From positions 248,001 through 312,000 of the forward strand of contig JADDMT010000036.1 of NCBI GenBank assembly GCA_021401465.1: DNA of 64,000 nt, written 5' to 3'. Of the stretch, positions 62,755 to 64,000 are shown in pieces (position 1 is the first letter of the stretch; the number at the start of each line of letters is the position of its first letter). The notes beneath the pieces are model-generated. The model ran no database searches and was not told where the DNA came from. It saw only the letters and a program-made list of their open reading frames with translations. A program made the position numbers and the translations under genes. The DNA comes from Teratosphaeria epicoccoides (taxonomy: Eukaryota > Ascomycota > Dothideomycetes > Mycosphaerellales > Teratosphaeriaceae).

Positions 62755-64000
62755 TGGCGGAGGTTCTGCCGCCGCCCTCTACAGCCTCCACATCCTCCTC
62801 CACATCCCCTCACCCGCCGCAGAGGATCGATTCGCCCGAGGCCCCTCGGTCACCGGCCCCCCCGTCGCGATCGCAGCAGTCCCGCGATCGCGTTTTTTCC
62901 TCCACGGGAAAACAAAGCAGAATGTCACGTTACTCTCAGCACTCCCGACGCTCCTCACCCTCGCGTTCTCGATCAACGGCCACCACCTTCCCAGCCTTCC
63001 AGTCCAGTCTGAGCTATGCGCTGGTCCGCGACTTCGCCTACGAAGTCTTCCAACCCATGCACTACGGCGCGCCGCCGGAGCCCGACTCCGACGCAAGTAC
63101 GCCCGGGAGCGAATGGAATGCGGGCCGGAGGATGAGTGATCCGCTCGAGGCTGGGTCCGGAGGCGGTGGTGGAGGTTGGAGTGCGGGGCCGTGGGGAGGA
63201 GATGGGAGTCTGTATGCTGATCCCGACATCGAAGCACTGCCGAGTACGAGTTTTGGGGATGAGGGGGAGGTCGGGGGCGAGAGGGGTGATGGCAGCAGGA
63301 TGAAGCATCGGAAGAGCAAGAGCTATGCGGATATTTCGGACTACGAGCGTGGACGGCGACGGGAGTCGAGTGGGTATGGCCGGAGCAGGCAGGGCGGCGA
63401 CGATATGTTTCGATTCTCGGGCCAGCAGACTGATCCCGCGGGTCGGGACAGTCTGCGACAGAGTCGGAGCTACGGCCAACCTCCCGCCACGGAAAACGGG
63501 CACCCGAGACGGGACTCGCATTTCCAAACCGTGCTCCCGAGCCGCAGCTTCCGCAACTCCCCACCGGGCCCACAGCCACCCACCGCCTCCATCGACCCCG
63601 ACTCCGACCTCCCTCTCGACCGCGAGATCCCCACCAGTCCCCACCACAGCCCCAACCACCGGCAGTCCATGGGTCCCGACGACGAGGACCTGTACGCGGG
63701 TCAGAGTCTGGCGCTGTATACTTTTGAGCCGGAGAACGCGAACGAGTTGCGGTTGACGGAGGGGCAGGTGATCATGGTGAGTTATCGGCATGGGCAGGGG
63801 TGGTTGGTGGCGGAGGATCCGAGAACGGGAGAGCAGGGGCTGGTGCCGGAGGCGTACGTGAGGTTGTTGAGCGATTTGCCGCATTTTGATCCGGCAACGG
63901 GGACGTTTCAGGATTTGGAGGGGGAGGGGGAGGAGGGCGACGAGGAGGAGGGGTTGGATGAGGAGACGGAGGAGAGTATGGAGGTTGTGCAGGGCGAGCC
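62755..64000 (+). CDS. Nbp2-like SH3-domain protein, 3' partial
   Basis: The open frame from the ATG at 62755 (MAEVLPPPSTASTSSST) runs without a stop to the window end, at least 415 codons. The N-terminal 310 residues are disordered, rich in S, R, P and G, with a single ordered-looking patch (FQSSLSYALVRDFAYEVF) at about residues 80-97 that could be a docking or degradation segment. An SH3 domain follows at about 315-370: GQSLALYTFEPENANELRLT, then EGQVIMVSYRHGQGW and GLVPEAYVRLL, with the ALYxF start, the GWL/W binding-groove tryptophan and the LVPxxYV end. An acidic tail follows. In yeast Nbp2 is an SH3 adaptor that recruits the phosphatase Ptc1 to MAP-kinase pathways including HOG. Gene end lies outside the window. 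Confidence 0.85.

Noticed and set aside
62779..63884. Long minus-strand ORFs (266 and 303 codons) opposite the SH3 gene
   Set aside because: Both are arginine/histidine/proline-rich mirror frames of a GC-rich coding region; the plus-strand frame has a real SH3 domain and runs off the window end.
1..64000. tRNA, rRNA, CRISPR arrays, operons, Shine-Dalgarno sites, attachment sites
   Set aside because: I looked for B-box-like GGTTCRANNCC sequences, spaced direct repeats and bacterial signals and found none that hold up; the sequence is fungal nuclear DNA.

Overview
The window is nuclear DNA of a filamentous ascomycete, most likely a Dothideomycete. This rests on gene density (a gene every 2-2.5 kb on both strands), many short GT-AG introns (mostly 50-70 nt, often with a CTGAC or CTAAC branch site before the acceptor), and the gene content: palC, a membrane GH3 beta-glucosidase, a GH76 DCW1/DFG5 mannosidase, a Zn2Cys6 regulator, F-box proteins and an Nbp2-type SH3 protein. 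Nothing looks bacterial, and I saw no tRNA, rRNA, CRISPR array or intact transposon. Exon coordinates are hand-spliced from splice sites and reading frame; family names are recognition, not search results.

Layout. 0.3-4.6 kb: NTF2-like protein and an APC permease broken by two nonsense codons. 4.7-7.8 kb (minus): palC (ambient-pH signalling) and a secreted S8 protease. 8.7-14.4 kb (plus): three low-complexity proteins, two of them neighbours sharing a short motif. 15.2-16.7 kb: GPI-type GH76 enzyme. 17-19.7 kb: a damaged F-box gene and a small hypothetical gene. 19.7-24 kb: metallo-beta-lactamase-fold enzyme and beta-glucosidase. 24.4-30.9 kb: a decayed F-box copy, a C2H2-type protein and a long gene-free stretch. 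30.9-36.4 kb: PPIL1-like cyclophilin, a six-exon zinc alcohol/formaldehyde dehydrogenase, a crotonase with three single-base shifts, and a histidine acid phosphatase (phytase family). 36.9-39.8 kb: Zn2Cys6 transcription factor. 39.8-42.2 kb: gene-poor, with a 19-bp minisatellite. 42.2-44.8 kb: BIRC6/UBE2O-like E2 with a frameshift at the catalytic cysteine. 45.8-53.7 kb: PY-motif protein, FMN-dependent 2-hydroxyacid oxidase, a seven-exon protein joining two BED-like zinc fingers to a TenA-like domain, and an NCS1 purine/cytosine permease. 55.5-59 kb: Cdc1/Ted1-like phosphoesterase head-to-head with an F-box protein. 59.4-62.6 kb: a GNAT gene, its frameshifted paralogue, an epimerase scrap and two microsatellites. 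62.75 kb to the end: an Nbp2-like SH3 gene cut by the window edge.

The genes do not form an evident biosynthetic cluster. Recurrent themes are cell-wall and extracellular hydrolysis (S8 protease, GH76, GH3, acid phosphatase), pH signalling (palC), ubiquitin biology (E2, F-box, PY motifs) and solute uptake (APC, NCS1). The most unusual gene is the zinc-finger/TenA fusion. The other strong signal is how many otherwise conserved genes carry one to three disabling point changes, which is either real gene decay or assembly error.
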